A DNA stretch of 64,000 bases, from contig CAWBTC010000005.1 of NCBI GenBank assembly GCA_963791635.1, positions 372,001 to 436,000 on the forward strand, given 5' to 3'. Positions 21,632-30,965 of this stretch are shown here, piece by piece. A program made the position numbers and the translations under genes. Position 1 is the stretch's first letter. Each line of letters starts with the position of its first letter. Origin of the DNA: VFMC01 sp963791635. GTDB taxonomy: Bacteria > Actinomycetota > Acidimicrobiia > Acidimicrobiales > Ilumatobacteraceae. The notes beneath the pieces are model-generated. The model was not told where the DNA came from, searched no databases, and saw nothing but the letters and a program-made list of their open reading frames with translations.

Positions 21632-21814
21632 GGTGCTGACCTCCTGCTCCACAGGGCGTCTCCGCCCTGCACATCAACGATGCCGCCGGGTGCTGGCCGA
21701 CGCCCGGGCCCTTCGGCACGTTCTTCGCGATCTCCGGTCGGACGCGTCGCGCGTGTCCGGAGCGCAGGTCGGGTGGCGTGTCGCGTGCGATCAAAGCCGT
21801 CGGCGCGATGCGGT
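21632..21814. other. Intergenic region between deacetylase genes
   Basis: A 183-base gap separates two minus-strand deacetylase genes. It holds the leader of the downstream gene with its GGAGG site. No gene or clear terminator is seen. Confidence 0.3.
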
Positions 21815-23989
21815 TCAGCAGTTCGGCAGGGTGCGGAACTCGAACTGGCTCGAGTGGGCTGCGAGCCATTGGTCGACTGCCGTCAGGGTGAACGGTGCCC
21901 AGTCGTGCATCAACACCGTGGATGCCGAGCCCGGCGCAGTGGGCAGCGAGTTGAGCACGGCGGTGATGCTGGCCGTCGATGCCGTGATCTCGAAATCCCT
22001 GGTGTCGTGAGTCCACATCTCGATCGTCAGGCCGGTGCTGTTGATCACGCTGCGCACGTTCGTGTTCATCGGCGTCACCGCGGGCCCGTTGGCAGGGTCG
22101 ACGTAGCCGTACGGCGGGCGCATGCACGTCACCTGCCGGCCCGTTGCGGTGAGGATCGCCGCGTTCGTGTCGTTCAGTTGCTGCAGGATCTGGGCGTTGG
22201 TGAGCGTGCGGAGGTCGGGATGGCTCCAGGTGTGGTTGCCGAGCGCGTGGCCGGCTGCCGACGTTTGCGCCGCGACCGCCGGCGCGGCGGCGACATGATC
22301 GCCGACGAGGAAGAAGGTGGCCTTCACGCCGTGGCTCGCGAGTCTCGCGAGCAGTTGCGGCGTGACCGATGGTTCAGGTCCGTCGTCAAAGGTCAGGTAC
22401 ACGACCGGCAGGTTCGACGGCACGGTGGTCGTCGTCGTGGTCACTGGGACCGTGGTCGTGGTGGTTGTCGACGTGGCCACTGGGACCGTGGTCGTGGTGG
22501 TCGACGACGGCACGGTGGTCGTGGTCGTGGTCGTGGTCGTCGTCGACGGGACCGTGGTCGTGGTCGTGGTCGTCGTCGACGGGACCGTGGTCGTGGTGGT
22601 CGACGACGGCACGGTGGTCGTGGTCGTGGTCGACGGGACGGTGGTCGTGGTCGACGGGACTGTGGTCGTGGTCGTGGTCGACGGGACCGTGGTCGTGGTC
22701 GACGGGACCGTGGTCGTGGACGTGGGTGGAACGGTGGTCGTCGTGGTGGTCGAGTCCAGCGTGGTGTCGGGTGTCGGCTCGGTGTGTTCGATCGTGGTGA
22801 ACCAGCCGGAGAGGTCCACGACCACATGTCCCGCACGTTGGCTGTAGACCGCGAGGCCGTCGACGCTGGTGGGCGCAATGCCGAAGTCGGCCACGATGTC
22901 ACCTCCGCCGGCAGGGTTCAGCATGGAGGCGACCGGGCGCTCGGTGCCTGCGGGGTGGACGGTGATGAAGCCGGGCTCGGCGTCGACGGACGTGATGTTC
23001 ATCGCCATCGTCATCGCTTGTATCGTCGGCACTTCCACCGTCTCGCCGCCACGCAGAGGTGCGGTGGCGACTGCGTTCTCCACGGTGCGAGGTTCGCGGG
23101 TGTCGAGCAGTCGCAGCGGGTCGACGGGTTGAAAGGTGCCGATGGTGCCGACTGCGGCCGAGGCGCCGGTGAACCAGCCCGTCAGGTCCACCACGACATG
23201 ACCGCCGCCGGAGAGATAGATCGAGAGGCCATCGGGACCAATGCTGTGAATGCCCCCGGCCGCACGGGTCTGCCCCCGGGCATCGAGGTTGAGGATCGAG
23301 GCGAGCGGACGTGTGGTGCCCGTCGGAGAAGTGGTCACGAAGCCGGGGCCCGACGACTCGGTGACGGTGACCACGAGTGACAGTGCCGTGGCATCCGCCG
23401 GTGTGCCTGCGGGCAACGGGACCGTCACCGTGCCGCCCGGCGCGACGACGGTGTGTGCTCTGGTGTCGAGGAGGCGTCGCGGTGTCACCGGCACCAACCG
23501 GCCAGTGGCGACCGGACCGACGTGCACGAACGCTCCCGAGGTGTCGAGCACCACGTCCCCGCTCGTGGTGTACACGTCGACCGATCCGTCCTCGCCGACA
23601 CGCGTGATCGCAGCGTTGGAACGGATCTGGCCGGATCGGTAGTTGAGGTTCGATGCGAGCGGGCGGAGGATGCCTGCGGGGTAGAGGGTCAGGAAGCCGG
23701 GCGTCCTGGCGCCCACCGAAACGGCACTCAACGCGACCGCTGCGGGTGCGTCGGCGAGACCGCATCGGCCGGCCACCCGCACACGGACGGTGTTGGCATC
23801 GAGACGGGTGAAGCCTTCGCCGGTCCGTGTGTCCGCGAGGCGACAGGGCTGTACGGAGACGAGGTGGGCGCCGATCGCATCGGCCGTCACGCCGCCGGCT
23901 GCGCCGCTCGTCCGAGGGGCGGCCGCGATGGTGCCGGCGAGCACCAGCACCGCAACCGTCAGCACTCCCACTGTCGTCCGCCCGAACAA
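21815..23989 (-). CDS. Secreted NodB-type polysaccharide deacetylase with three DTR-type repeats
   Basis: About 724 residues. After a signal peptide (VGVLTVAVLVLAGTIAAAP) come three related repeats of about 130 residues, each opening with a P-x-RL-x-DTR motif (QPCRLADTR, TPRRLLDTR, DPLRLLDTR) and containing an NLN/LNLDARGQ-type core and a VVVDLTGWF-type end. This repeat type is frequent in secreted actinobacterial proteins and is of unknown ligand. A Thr/Val-codon-rich linker of about 95 residues precedes the NodB domain: LTFDDGPE, NHTWSHPDL, CMRPPYGY, WTHDTRDF, VLMHDW and a terminal Cys. No ATG is available near the signal peptide; TTG at 23989 after GGGAGAGG, or GTG at 23971, is the likely start. 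Confidence 0.83.
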   Translation of the reverse strand: MFGRTTVGVLTVAVLVLAGTIAAAPRTSGAAGGVTADAIGAHLVSVQPCRLADTRTGEGFTRLDANTVRVRVAGRCGLADAPAAVALSAVSVGARTPGFLTLYPAGILRPLASNLNYRSGQIRSNAAITRVGEDGSVDVYTTSGDVVLDTSGAFVHVGPVATGRLVPVTPRRLLDTRAHTVVAPGGTVTVPLPAGTPADATALSLVVTVTESSGPGFVTTSPTGTTRPLASILNLDARGQTRAAGGIHSIGPDGLSIYLSGGGHVVVDLTGWFTGASAAVGTIGTFQPVDPLRLLDTREPRTVENAVATAPLRGGETVEVPTIQAMTMAMNITSVDAEPGFITVHPAGTERPVASMLNPAGGGDIVADFGIAPTSVDGLAVYSQRAGHVVVDLSGWFTTIEHTEPTPDTTLDSTTTTTTVPPTSTTTVPSTTTTVPSTTTTTTVPSTTTTVPSTTTTTTVPSSTTTTTVPSTTTTTTTTVPSTTTTTTTTTTVPSSTTTTTVPVATSTTTTTTVPVTTTTTTVPSNLPVVYLTFDDGPEPSVTPQLLARLASHGVKATFFLVGDHVAAAPAVAAQTSAAGHALGNHTWSHPDLRTLTNAQILQQLNDTNAAILTATGRQVTCMRPPYGYVDPANGPAVTPMNTNVRSVINSTGLTIEMWTHDTRDFEITASTASITAVLNSLPTAPGSASTVLMHDWAPFTLTAVDQWLAAHSSQFEFRTLPNC
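22420..22750. repeat. Low-complexity GTGGTC-rich linker repeat
   Basis: This block is built of GTGGTC, GTGGTCGACGGGACC and related units and encodes a TTTTVPS-type linker on the minus strand between the third DTR repeat and the NodB domain. It is a hot spot for slippage. Confidence 0.8.
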
Positions 23990-24122
23990 CGCCCTCTCCC
24001 GTCGAGTCGATGTCGGATCGACGGTACGGGGGGAAGCGGACCCCGTCAGGTGTGCGGGTCGTGATGAGCCGAATGGCCCATGCGCTCCAGATGACCGAGC
24101 CGCGCAGTGCGGTCGGGTGTGC

Positions 24123-26105
24123 TCAGCAGGTGGGAACGACGCGGAAGTCGTAGCGGCCGATGTTGGCCGGGAGCCACTGCTGCAGCGCAGTGAGGGTGTT
24201 CGGCGCAAAGTCGTGCATCAGTACGTTCGACACGTTGCCGGCACCGCTGGGCATCGAATTGAGCACCGCAACGATCTGGGCCACCGACGTCGTGCTGACG
24301 CGCCAGTCGGAGGTGTCATGGGTCCACATCGTGATCGCCAGGTTCTCGCCGTTGATGACGTTGCGCACGTTGGCGTTCATCGGCGTCACCACCGGACCGG
24401 AGTTCGGGTCGACGTAGCCGAATGGGGGGCGCATGCAGCGCGGCCGATAGCCGCCGGTGGCCGCGGCGATGGCGTTCTGGGTGGAACGCAACTGGGTCCG
24501 GATCTGGTCGTCGGTCCGCGTCCGCAGGTCGGGGTGGTCGAAGGTGTGGTTGCCGATGCCATGTCCGCGAGCGCGGATCGAGCCGGTGATGCCGGAGAGC
24601 GTGGTCGCGTTGTTGCCCTGGATGAAGAAGGTGCCGCGGATGCCGAACTGTTCGAGCAGGCTCATCACGGCCGGCGTCGTGGCGGGTTGGGGTCCGTCGT
24701 CGAAGGTGAGATAGACGATGCCGCGGGTGCCCGACGGCACGGTCGTGGGTGGCGGCGGGTTCGTGGTCGTCGTCGTGGTCGTGGTCGTGGTCGTCGTCGT
24801 GGTCGGCGGTGCCGTGGTGCCCGGACCGGGTTGCGTGGTCGGTGGTGCCGTGGTGGGCGGAGGCGTGACGGCCGGGGGCGTGACGGGCGGAGGCGTGACG
24901 GGCGGTGGCAGCGCTTCGCTCTCGAGCAGCGCAGCCGAGAACGTCCCGGCGAGGTCCACCAACAGATGCGTGGTCTGCAGGCTGAACATCTCGAGTCCTG
25001 CTTGGCTCGCGGGCACGATGGCGAAGTTCGCGACCACCTCGCCTCCACCCGTCGGGTTCACCGTGGAGCTGTTCGGGCGTGTGGTCCCTGCGGGGAATGC
25101 GGTCACGTAGCCCGCGACACCGTCGACGGAGGTGATGTTGAACGCAAGCGTCGATGCCCCGACGGTGGGTGAAGGGATCGCGACGAGACCTCCGGGCGAC
25201 ACCGGCACGTTCAGGCCGAGCGGGCTCAACAGACGCGTGTCGAGCAGGCGTGTGGGGTTGAACGGAGTGAACAGGCCCTCGGTCGACACTGGAGCGGACA
25301 CGCCGGTGAACCAGCCCGTCGCGTCCACCACGACGTGGCCGCCGCCGGAGAGGAAGATGGTGAGACCGAGCGGGCCGACGGTGTGGATGCCGCCGCTCGC
25401 GCGTGTCTGGCCGGCGGCGTCGAGGTTGAGCACGGAGGCATCGGGACGTGGTGAACCCGCTGGATGGGTGGACACGAAGCCCGGGCCAGCGGCATCGGTG
25501 ACGGTGATGTTCAGTGACAATGCGGTTGCGTCAGCGGCGACGCCGCCCGGCAAGGGCACCGTCACCGATCCTCCGGCGGGCACGACCGCTGTTGCGCGGG
25601 TGTCGAGCAGGCGTGTGGGTGCCATCGGCACGAATCGACCGGCAGTGGCCACTTCCGTGCTGTCGAACCAACCCATCACGTCGATGACGATGTCGCCGCT
25701 GGTGGCCTGGTACACGTCGAAGCTGCCGTCACGTCCGACACGCACGATCGCTGCGTTCGACCTCACCTGACCTTTCGAGAAGTTGAGCATCGACGCGTTG
25801 GGACGGGCAGATCCGGTGGGGAACAGACTCAGGAAGCCACCAGCGCCCGCGTTCACGATCACCACCGACAAGGCGAGTGCCGTCGGGTCTGCCCCGATGC
25901 CGCAGCGGCCGGCGGTGCGGACCCGGACGATGTGCGGCGTGAGGCGGAAGTACCCACCGGTGGTCCGCGTGTCGACGAGGCGACAGGGTGCGACGGACAC
26001 ATACCGCGAGGTGTCGGGTGCAGCGGACGTCGGAGCCGGCGCCGCCACCATCGGAAGAACGCACGCGAGCGTCGCGAGCACCACCATCGTCGCAAGCTTG
26101 CGCAT
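24123..26105 (-). CDS. Secreted NodB-type polysaccharide deacetylase with three DTR-type repeats
   Basis: A 660-residue paralogue of the downstream gene. The signal peptide is MVVLATLACVLPMVAAPAP. Three repeats follow (APCRLVDTR, APTRLLDTR, NPTRLLDTR), each about 130 residues and ending VVVDATGWF-like. A Pro/Thr linker (TPPPVTPPAVTPPPTT) leads to the NodB domain with LTFDDGPQ, NHTFDHPDL, CMRPPFGY, WTHDTSDW and VLMHDF, ending in a terminal Cys. The ATG at 26105 follows GGGAG. The first repeat contains two extra Cys (PCRL, RCGI) as in the paralogue. It is the first gene of the minus-strand cluster, divergent from korA. Confidence 0.86.
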   Translation of the reverse strand: MRKLATMVVLATLACVLPMVAAPAPTSAAPDTSRYVSVAPCRLVDTRTTGGYFRLTPHIVRVRTAGRCGIGADPTALALSVVIVNAGAGGFLSLFPTGSARPNASMLNFSKGQVRSNAAIVRVGRDGSFDVYQATSGDIVIDVMGWFDSTEVATAGRFVPMAPTRLLDTRATAVVPAGGSVTVPLPGGVAADATALSLNITVTDAAGPGFVSTHPAGSPRPDASVLNLDAAGQTRASGGIHTVGPLGLTIFLSGGGHVVVDATGWFTGVSAPVSTEGLFTPFNPTRLLDTRLLSPLGLNVPVSPGGLVAIPSPTVGASTLAFNITSVDGVAGYVTAFPAGTTRPNSSTVNPTGGGEVVANFAIVPASQAGLEMFSLQTTHLLVDLAGTFSAALLESEALPPPVTPPPVTPPAVTPPPTTAPPTTQPGPGTTAPPTTTTTTTTTTTTTTNPPPPTTVPSGTRGIVYLTFDDGPQPATTPAVMSLLEQFGIRGTFFIQGNNATTLSGITGSIRARGHGIGNHTFDHPDLRTRTDDQIRTQLRSTQNAIAAATGGYRPRCMRPPFGYVDPNSGPVVTPMNANVRNVINGENLAITMWTHDTSDWRVSTTSVAQIVAVLNSMPSGAGNVSNVLMHDFAPNTLTALQQWLPANIGRYDFRVVPTC

Positions 26106-26444
26106 CTCCCAACCGCCTCTCTGAACCGTCCGCCAGACGATCGAAGGGACGGCAAACACAAGGACCGTGCGCCGCCCGCCGTCTCTGCAACGTTAGGCGT
26201 CCCTCGGTGGAGTGTGCGGGCAGGACGACAACTCGCGTCCCTGCCAGGTGTGATGGGAGTCAACAGGGTTCTCAGGACCTCGTGCAATGAGACGTTCCGT
26301 GCCGCTGTGGCCGCTGCCCGCGGTGGTACGTTCAGCTCGCGGGTGAGCAACGACGCTCGGCCGTCGTCACAGAAGTGGCCCTGTCCGGCTCACGGACGTA
26401 CAGGACAGCATGACGTCGGTTCGGCTTCAAGGGGGAGCAAGAAC
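26106..26444. other. Divergent region upstream of korA and the deacetylase cluster
   Basis: A 339-base region must hold promoters for korAB and for the deacetylase gene. I see a GGGGGAG ribosome-binding site at about 26430 for korA but no confident -35/-10 pair or riboswitch. An open frame runs through it upstream of korA but has no coding character. Confidence 0.4.
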
Positions 26445-28343
26445 ATGACTGACATCGTTGACCGGGACGCAGCCGCAGCCGGCGCGGAACAGATCGACCA
26501 CATCGTCATCCGGTTCGCCGGCGACTCGGGCGATGGCATGCAGCTGACGGGCGACCGATTCACTTCGGCCAGTGCCCTGTTCGGCAACGACATGTCCACA
26601 CTGCCCGAGTATCCGGCTGAGATCCGGGCGCCAGCGGGCACCGTCAACGGCGTCTCCAGCTTCCAGGTGCACATCAGCGATCACGACATCACCACGCCGG
26701 GCGATGCGCCGGGGGTGTTGGTGGCGATGAACCCGGCGGCGCTGAAGGCAGACCTCGATCGGCTCACTCCTGGCGGCACGCTGATCCTCAACATCGACAC
26801 CTTCGACGAGCGCAACCTCGACAAGGCCGCCTACTCGACCAACCCGCTCGAGGACGGCTCGCTCAACGGGTATCGGGTGATCAAGGTCCCGATGACCTCG
26901 CTCACCAAGGATGCTGCGGTGCCGCTCGGTGTGAAGGCTCGCGATGCCGATCGATCGAAGAACTTCTTCGCGCTCGGCCTCGTGAGCTTCATGTACACAC
27001 GCCCCACGGAGGCCACGCTCGCCTGGATCGACGATCGCTATGCGACGAACGACCTCGTCCGGCAGTCGAACCGTGCGGCATTCCTCGCCGGCTACCACTA
27101 CGGCGAGACCACCGAAGAGGTCGGTCATCGCTACGAGGTTCGCCCTGCGCACCTGCCGCCGGGCGAGTACACCAACATCACCGGCAACGTCGCGCTCGCA
27201 TGGGGACTCGTGGCCGCAGCCCATCAGGCGAAGCTGCCGCTCACGTTGGGTTCCTACCCGATCACCCCGGCCAGCGACATCCTCCACGAGTTGTCGAAGC
27301 ACAAGAACTTCGGTGTGCGCACCGTGCAGGCCGAAGACGAGATCGCTGCAGCGGCGATCGCGGTCGGTGCCTCGTTCTCAGGCCATCTGGGCATCACGAC
27401 CACGTCGGGCCCGGGCGTCGCGTTGAAGAGCGAGGCCACGTCGCTGGCCGTCTCGTTGGAGCTGCCGTTCTTGTTGATCGACATCCAGCGCGGGGGCCCG
27501 TCGACCGGGTTGCCCACCAAGACCGAGGCCGCCGACCTCAACATCGCGCTGTTCGGCCGTCATGGCGAGGCGCCGCTGCCGGTGATCGCGAGCTACAGCC
27601 CGTCGCACTGCTTCTTCGCTGCGATCGAGGCGGCTCGGATCGCGCTCAAGTACCGCACTCCCGTGATCCTGCTCAGCGACGGGTACCTCGCGAACGGGTC
27701 CGAGCCGTGGAGGCTGCCCGACCCGGATGACCTGCCCGACATCTCGGTGTCGTTCGCGACGGAGCACAACCACACCAACGACGACGGCACCACGGAGTTC
27801 TGGCCGTACCTGCGCGACCCAGAGACACTCGCCCGCCCGTGGGCCATCCCCGGCACGCCAGGGATGATGCACCGTGTGGGTGGTCTCGAGAAAGAAGACG
27901 GCAGCGGCAACATCAACTACTCGCCGGCCAACCACGAAAAGATGGTGCATCTCCGCGCTGCGAAGATCGCCGGCATCGCCAACGATCTCCCCCCGCTCGA
28001 GGTGCACGGCGACCCCGACGCCGATGTGTGCGTCCTGGGATGGGGTTCGACGTGGGCGGCGATCGATGCTGCGGTCCAACGAACACGGCGACGCGGCAGC
28101 AAGGTCGCCTGGGTGCACCTCGTGCATCTCAACCCGTTGCCGCGCGATCTGGGCGACATCCTCAAGGGGTTCCGCAAGGTGATCGTGCCCGAGCTGAACA
28201 TGGGTCAGCTGTGCCGCGTCGTTCGCGGCGAGTATCTGGTCGACGCCCAATCGGTCGGCAAGGTGCAAGGCCTGCCGTTCACGGCGATCGAGATCGAAGA
28301 CGCAATCGAGCGTGCCACTGCCCAGCTGGAGGACTTGTCGTGA
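26445..28343 (+). CDS. korA: 2-oxoglutarate:ferredoxin oxidoreductase, alpha subunit (KorA)
   Basis: A 632-residue fused gamma-alpha subunit of a 2-oxoacid:ferredoxin oxidoreductase. The N-terminal gamma domain (1-190) begins IVIRFAGDSGDGMQLTGDRF. The alpha part begins ITGNVALAWGLVAAA and contains YPITPASDILHEL, QAEDEIAAAAIAVGAS and TTTSGPGVALKSE, standard for the PFOR/KOR family. With KorB it decarboxylates 2-oxoglutarate to succinyl-CoA and reduces ferredoxin; this two-subunit form is the actinobacterial KGOR type. The ATG at 26445 follows GGGGGAG. The stop overlaps the korB GTG start by 4 bases. Substrate 2-oxoglutarate is inferred from subunit layout, and pyruvate cannot be excluded. Confidence 0.9.
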   Translation: MTDIVDRDAAAAGAEQIDHIVIRFAGDSGDGMQLTGDRFTSASALFGNDMSTLPEYPAEIRAPAGTVNGVSSFQVHISDHDITTPGDAPGVLVAMNPAALKADLDRLTPGGTLILNIDTFDERNLDKAAYSTNPLEDGSLNGYRVIKVPMTSLTKDAAVPLGVKARDADRSKNFFALGLVSFMYTRPTEATLAWIDDRYATNDLVRQSNRAAFLAGYHYGETTEEVGHRYEVRPAHLPPGEYTNITGNVALAWGLVAAAHQAKLPLTLGSYPITPASDILHELSKHKNFGVRTVQAEDEIAAAAIAVGASFSGHLGITTTSGPGVALKSEATSLAVSLELPFLLIDIQRGGPSTGLPTKTEAADLNIALFGRHGEAPLPVIASYSPSHCFFAAIEAARIALKYRTPVILLSDGYLANGSEPWRLPDPDDLPDISVSFATEHNHTNDDGTTEFWPYLRDPETLARPWAIPGTPGMMHRVGGLEKEDGSGNINYSPANHEKMVHLRAAKIAGIANDLPPLEVHGDPDADVCVLGWGSTWAAIDAAVQRTRRRGSKVAWVHLVHLNPLPRDLGDILKGFRKVIVPELNMGQLCRVVRGEYLVDAQSVGKVQGLPFTAIEIEDAIERATAQLEDLS

Positions 28344-29371
28344 CCGACACATCGGTTCGTCTCACCACGAAGAAGGACTGGACGAGCGATCAGGAGGTGC
28401 GCTGGTGCCCTGGTTGCGGTGACTACGGCATCCTCCTCGCCGTGCAGATGCTGATGCCAGACCTCGGCGTCGCTCCGGAGAACACCGTCTTCGTCAGCGG
28501 CATCGGCTGCTCCAGCCGATTCCCGTACTACATGAACACGTACGGCATCCACAGCATCCACGGCCGTGCGCCGGCGGTCGCCACAGGTGTTGCAGTTGCC
28601 CGACCCGACCTGGACGTGTGGGTGATCACCGGTGACGGCGATGCGCTGTCGATCGGGGGGAACCACTTCATCCACGCGCTGCGTCGCAACGTGAACATGA
28701 CGATCCTGTTGTTCAACAACAGGATCTACGGCCTCACCAAGGGGCAGTACTCGCCGACCTCGGAGATGGGCAAGGTCACGAAGAGCTCGCCGTTCGGCAG
28801 CATCGATCCGCCGTTCAATCCGCTCGCTGTGGCGCTCGGTGCCGAGGCGAGCTTCGTCGCTCGCACTCACGACCTCGACCGCAAGCACATGATCGAGACG
28901 TTCCGCGCCGCCCACGATCATCGCGGCGCATCGTTCGTCGAGATCCTCCAGAACTGCAACGTGTTCAACGACGGCGCGTTCGATGACGTCACAGGTCGCG
29001 AGAGCCGACCGTCGATGATGATCGACCTGAAGCACGGTGAGCCGATCCGCTTCGGGCCGACTCGCGAGCGAGGCGTGGTGATGGGCAACGACGGCCAGCT
29101 GCGCCTGGTGGAGGTGGCCGACGTCGGTGAGGACGCCATCCTCGTGCACGATGCGCACCGGCAGGACCCGAGTCTGGCGTTCGCGCTTGCTCGCCTGAGC
29201 CATGACGACCACTCGCCCACACCATTCGGCGTCTTCCGGTCGGTCGAACGGTCCGACTACGCCAGCGCAGTCGGCGCCCAGCTTGCCGCCGCCTCGCAGA
29301 AGAAGGGCCCGGGCGACCTCCACGACCTGCTTCGCTCCAACGGCACCTGGATGGTCACCTCCGAGATGTGA
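28340..29371 (+). CDS. korB: 2-oxoglutarate:ferredoxin oxidoreductase, beta subunit (KorB)
   Basis: A 343-residue thiamine-diphosphate-binding subunit. It starts with the cluster/TPP motif EVRWCPGCGDYGI, then GIGCSSRFPYY, HGRAPAVATG and the TPP-binding GDGDALSIGGNH followed by NNRIYGLTKGQYSPTS. NCNVFNDGAF lies near the C-terminal third. Cysteines in CPGC and NC fit the [4Fe-4S] ligation of the actinobacterial enzyme. The GTG start overlaps the korA stop, so the subunits are co-translated. Electrons go to ferredoxin. No ferredoxin gene is adjacent. Confidence 0.92.
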   Translation: MTDTSVRLTTKKDWTSDQEVRWCPGCGDYGILLAVQMLMPDLGVAPENTVFVSGIGCSSRFPYYMNTYGIHSIHGRAPAVATGVAVARPDLDVWVITGDGDALSIGGNHFIHALRRNVNMTILLFNNRIYGLTKGQYSPTSEMGKVTKSSPFGSIDPPFNPLAVALGAEASFVARTHDLDRKHMIETFRAAHDHRGASFVEILQNCNVFNDGAFDDVTGRESRPSMMIDLKHGEPIRFGPTRERGVVMGNDGQLRLVEVADVGEDAILVHDAHRQDPSLAFALARLSHDDHSPTPFGVFRSVERSDYASAVGAQLAAASQKKGPGDLHDLLRSNGTWMVTSEM

Positions 29372-29500
29372 GCCATCGGGTGTTCTTGTGTTCGTCATCA
29401 CGCCAGGGACCGAACATGCACGGGCGACCCGACCCGAGCCACTAGCTTCCGGTCGCGTCGTCTCCGGATCCTGGCGCGTCACGAGCGGGAGCCTCCCACC

Positions 29501-30878
29501 ATGTTCGCTGCGAACACTGTCGTCATCACCTTGTTGCTGCTCGTGTTGTTGCTCGGGCTCGGTGTGCTGTTCGCCCGATGGCTCGGCTCGCGGCGACCGG
29601 GTCCGGTCGCTCCTTCGGTCGGTGAACAGCCTGCCGGCTCGACGGAGACCGTCGTCGAACCCGCATCGACTTCGTCGTCGGCTGACGGGGCGACCGTCGC
29701 ATCGAGTCCTGCCGGTGCCGGGGAGCTTGCATCGGCGGGGGCCGGGGACGATCCCTTTGCCGTCGAACCGTTCGTCATCAAGCCTCTCGGCGTCAAGCCC
29801 TTCCGCATCGTTCCGTCCGGTGCAGCAGTCTCCGACGGCGATCCGTCCGACGAAGCGGTCGCGACAGTCGACGTGGAGGCTCCGGATGGGGAGGACGTGG
29901 AAACTGGAGATGGGGCTGCTTCGGTCGTCGCCGCGACCACGAGCCGCGCAGACGAGACGCCCGGCGAGGTCGCCGCCGCAGTCGCGGCCGGTGAGCACGT
30001 GGACGGTCCCACCCCGGCACGCGCGGCGGCATTCCTGCGTCGCGATCCGACCATCGTCGTGGCCGTCAATCCTCCGGCCGATGCGCCGATGCGGCCGATG
30101 CGACCGTCGATGACGCGAGACCGATGCGGCCGATGCGGCCGATGCGACCGGATCGACCGTGTCGACCGACGAAGCCGAAGTGGCGGCGCCCGACATCGAC
30201 GGTGACGAGGTCGCAAGTGTCGAGGTCGCGAGTGTCGAGGTCGCGAGTGTCGAGATCGACGATGACGACGACGAAGTCGTCGCCCGACTCGACCGCGCCG
30301 CATCGCTGCACACGACGCTCGAGCAGGCGCGCTCGCTGGTGCAGGAGCTGGAGATCGAGCGTCAGGCGCAGCTCGAAGGTCTCGACCATGTTGCTCGCGA
30401 GTACCGGCGGCGAGGGGCCCTGGTTCGCTCCCTGCGTGCTGACGTCGCGACGTCGGACGAGCAGTCGGTGGCACTCGAAGCCGAGTTGAGTGCCGCCCGC
30501 GAGCAGGCGGACCGCCTCGATGGTGAGCGCGTGTCGCTGCTCCGGCGCTCCGAGGCCGGCGAGTACCTGGGCGTGCAGCTGAACGCTCAACTCGACGACG
30601 CTCGCCGGGAGCTCGAGGAGGAACGGGCATCGACGTCCGAGCTCCGGTCGACGATCGACCAGCGCGACGAACGCGTGCGCGACCTGGAGGCGGCTCTCGC
30701 CACCAGCGAGGCTGAGTGGCGGATGGCCCAGACATCGCTCGCCGGTCGCGACGAGCGGGTGCGCCGGCTCGAGCAATCACTCGGCGAGCGCGACGAGCGC
30801 CTTCGTTCGCTCGAGTCCGAGCTCGCTGAGCTCAGCGGCAGGATCGTGGAGCTCGAGGGCCGATCTGCCGAGGCCTGA
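29501..30878 (+). pseudogene. Single-pass membrane protein with C-terminal coiled coil, two single-base frameshifts
   Basis: Restoring two bases gives one protein of about 459 residues that I do not recognise. An N-terminal membrane helix (VVITLLLLVLLLGLGVLF) is followed by a long acidic/Ala-rich disordered region. A DAADA-type low-complexity patch comes next, then a charged coiled coil of about 200 residues (repeated RDERVRDLEAAL, RDERVRRLEQSL, RDERLRSLESEL) to the end. The breaks fall at about 30085 and 30122 in a GATGCGGCC repeat patch: each looks like one missing base, with the middle frame spelling DAADATVDDA. Expression of the coiled coil alone from a GTG near 30159 is the alternative. 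Function unknown; envelope or division scaffolds have this look. Confidence 0.6.
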
Positions 30879-30965
30879 AGATCGAATCGCGCGTCGCGAC
30901 CCGAGGCGCACGCCGCACGATGACGGTCGGCGACACCGCTGTCTACACATCCCATCCGGTTCTGG

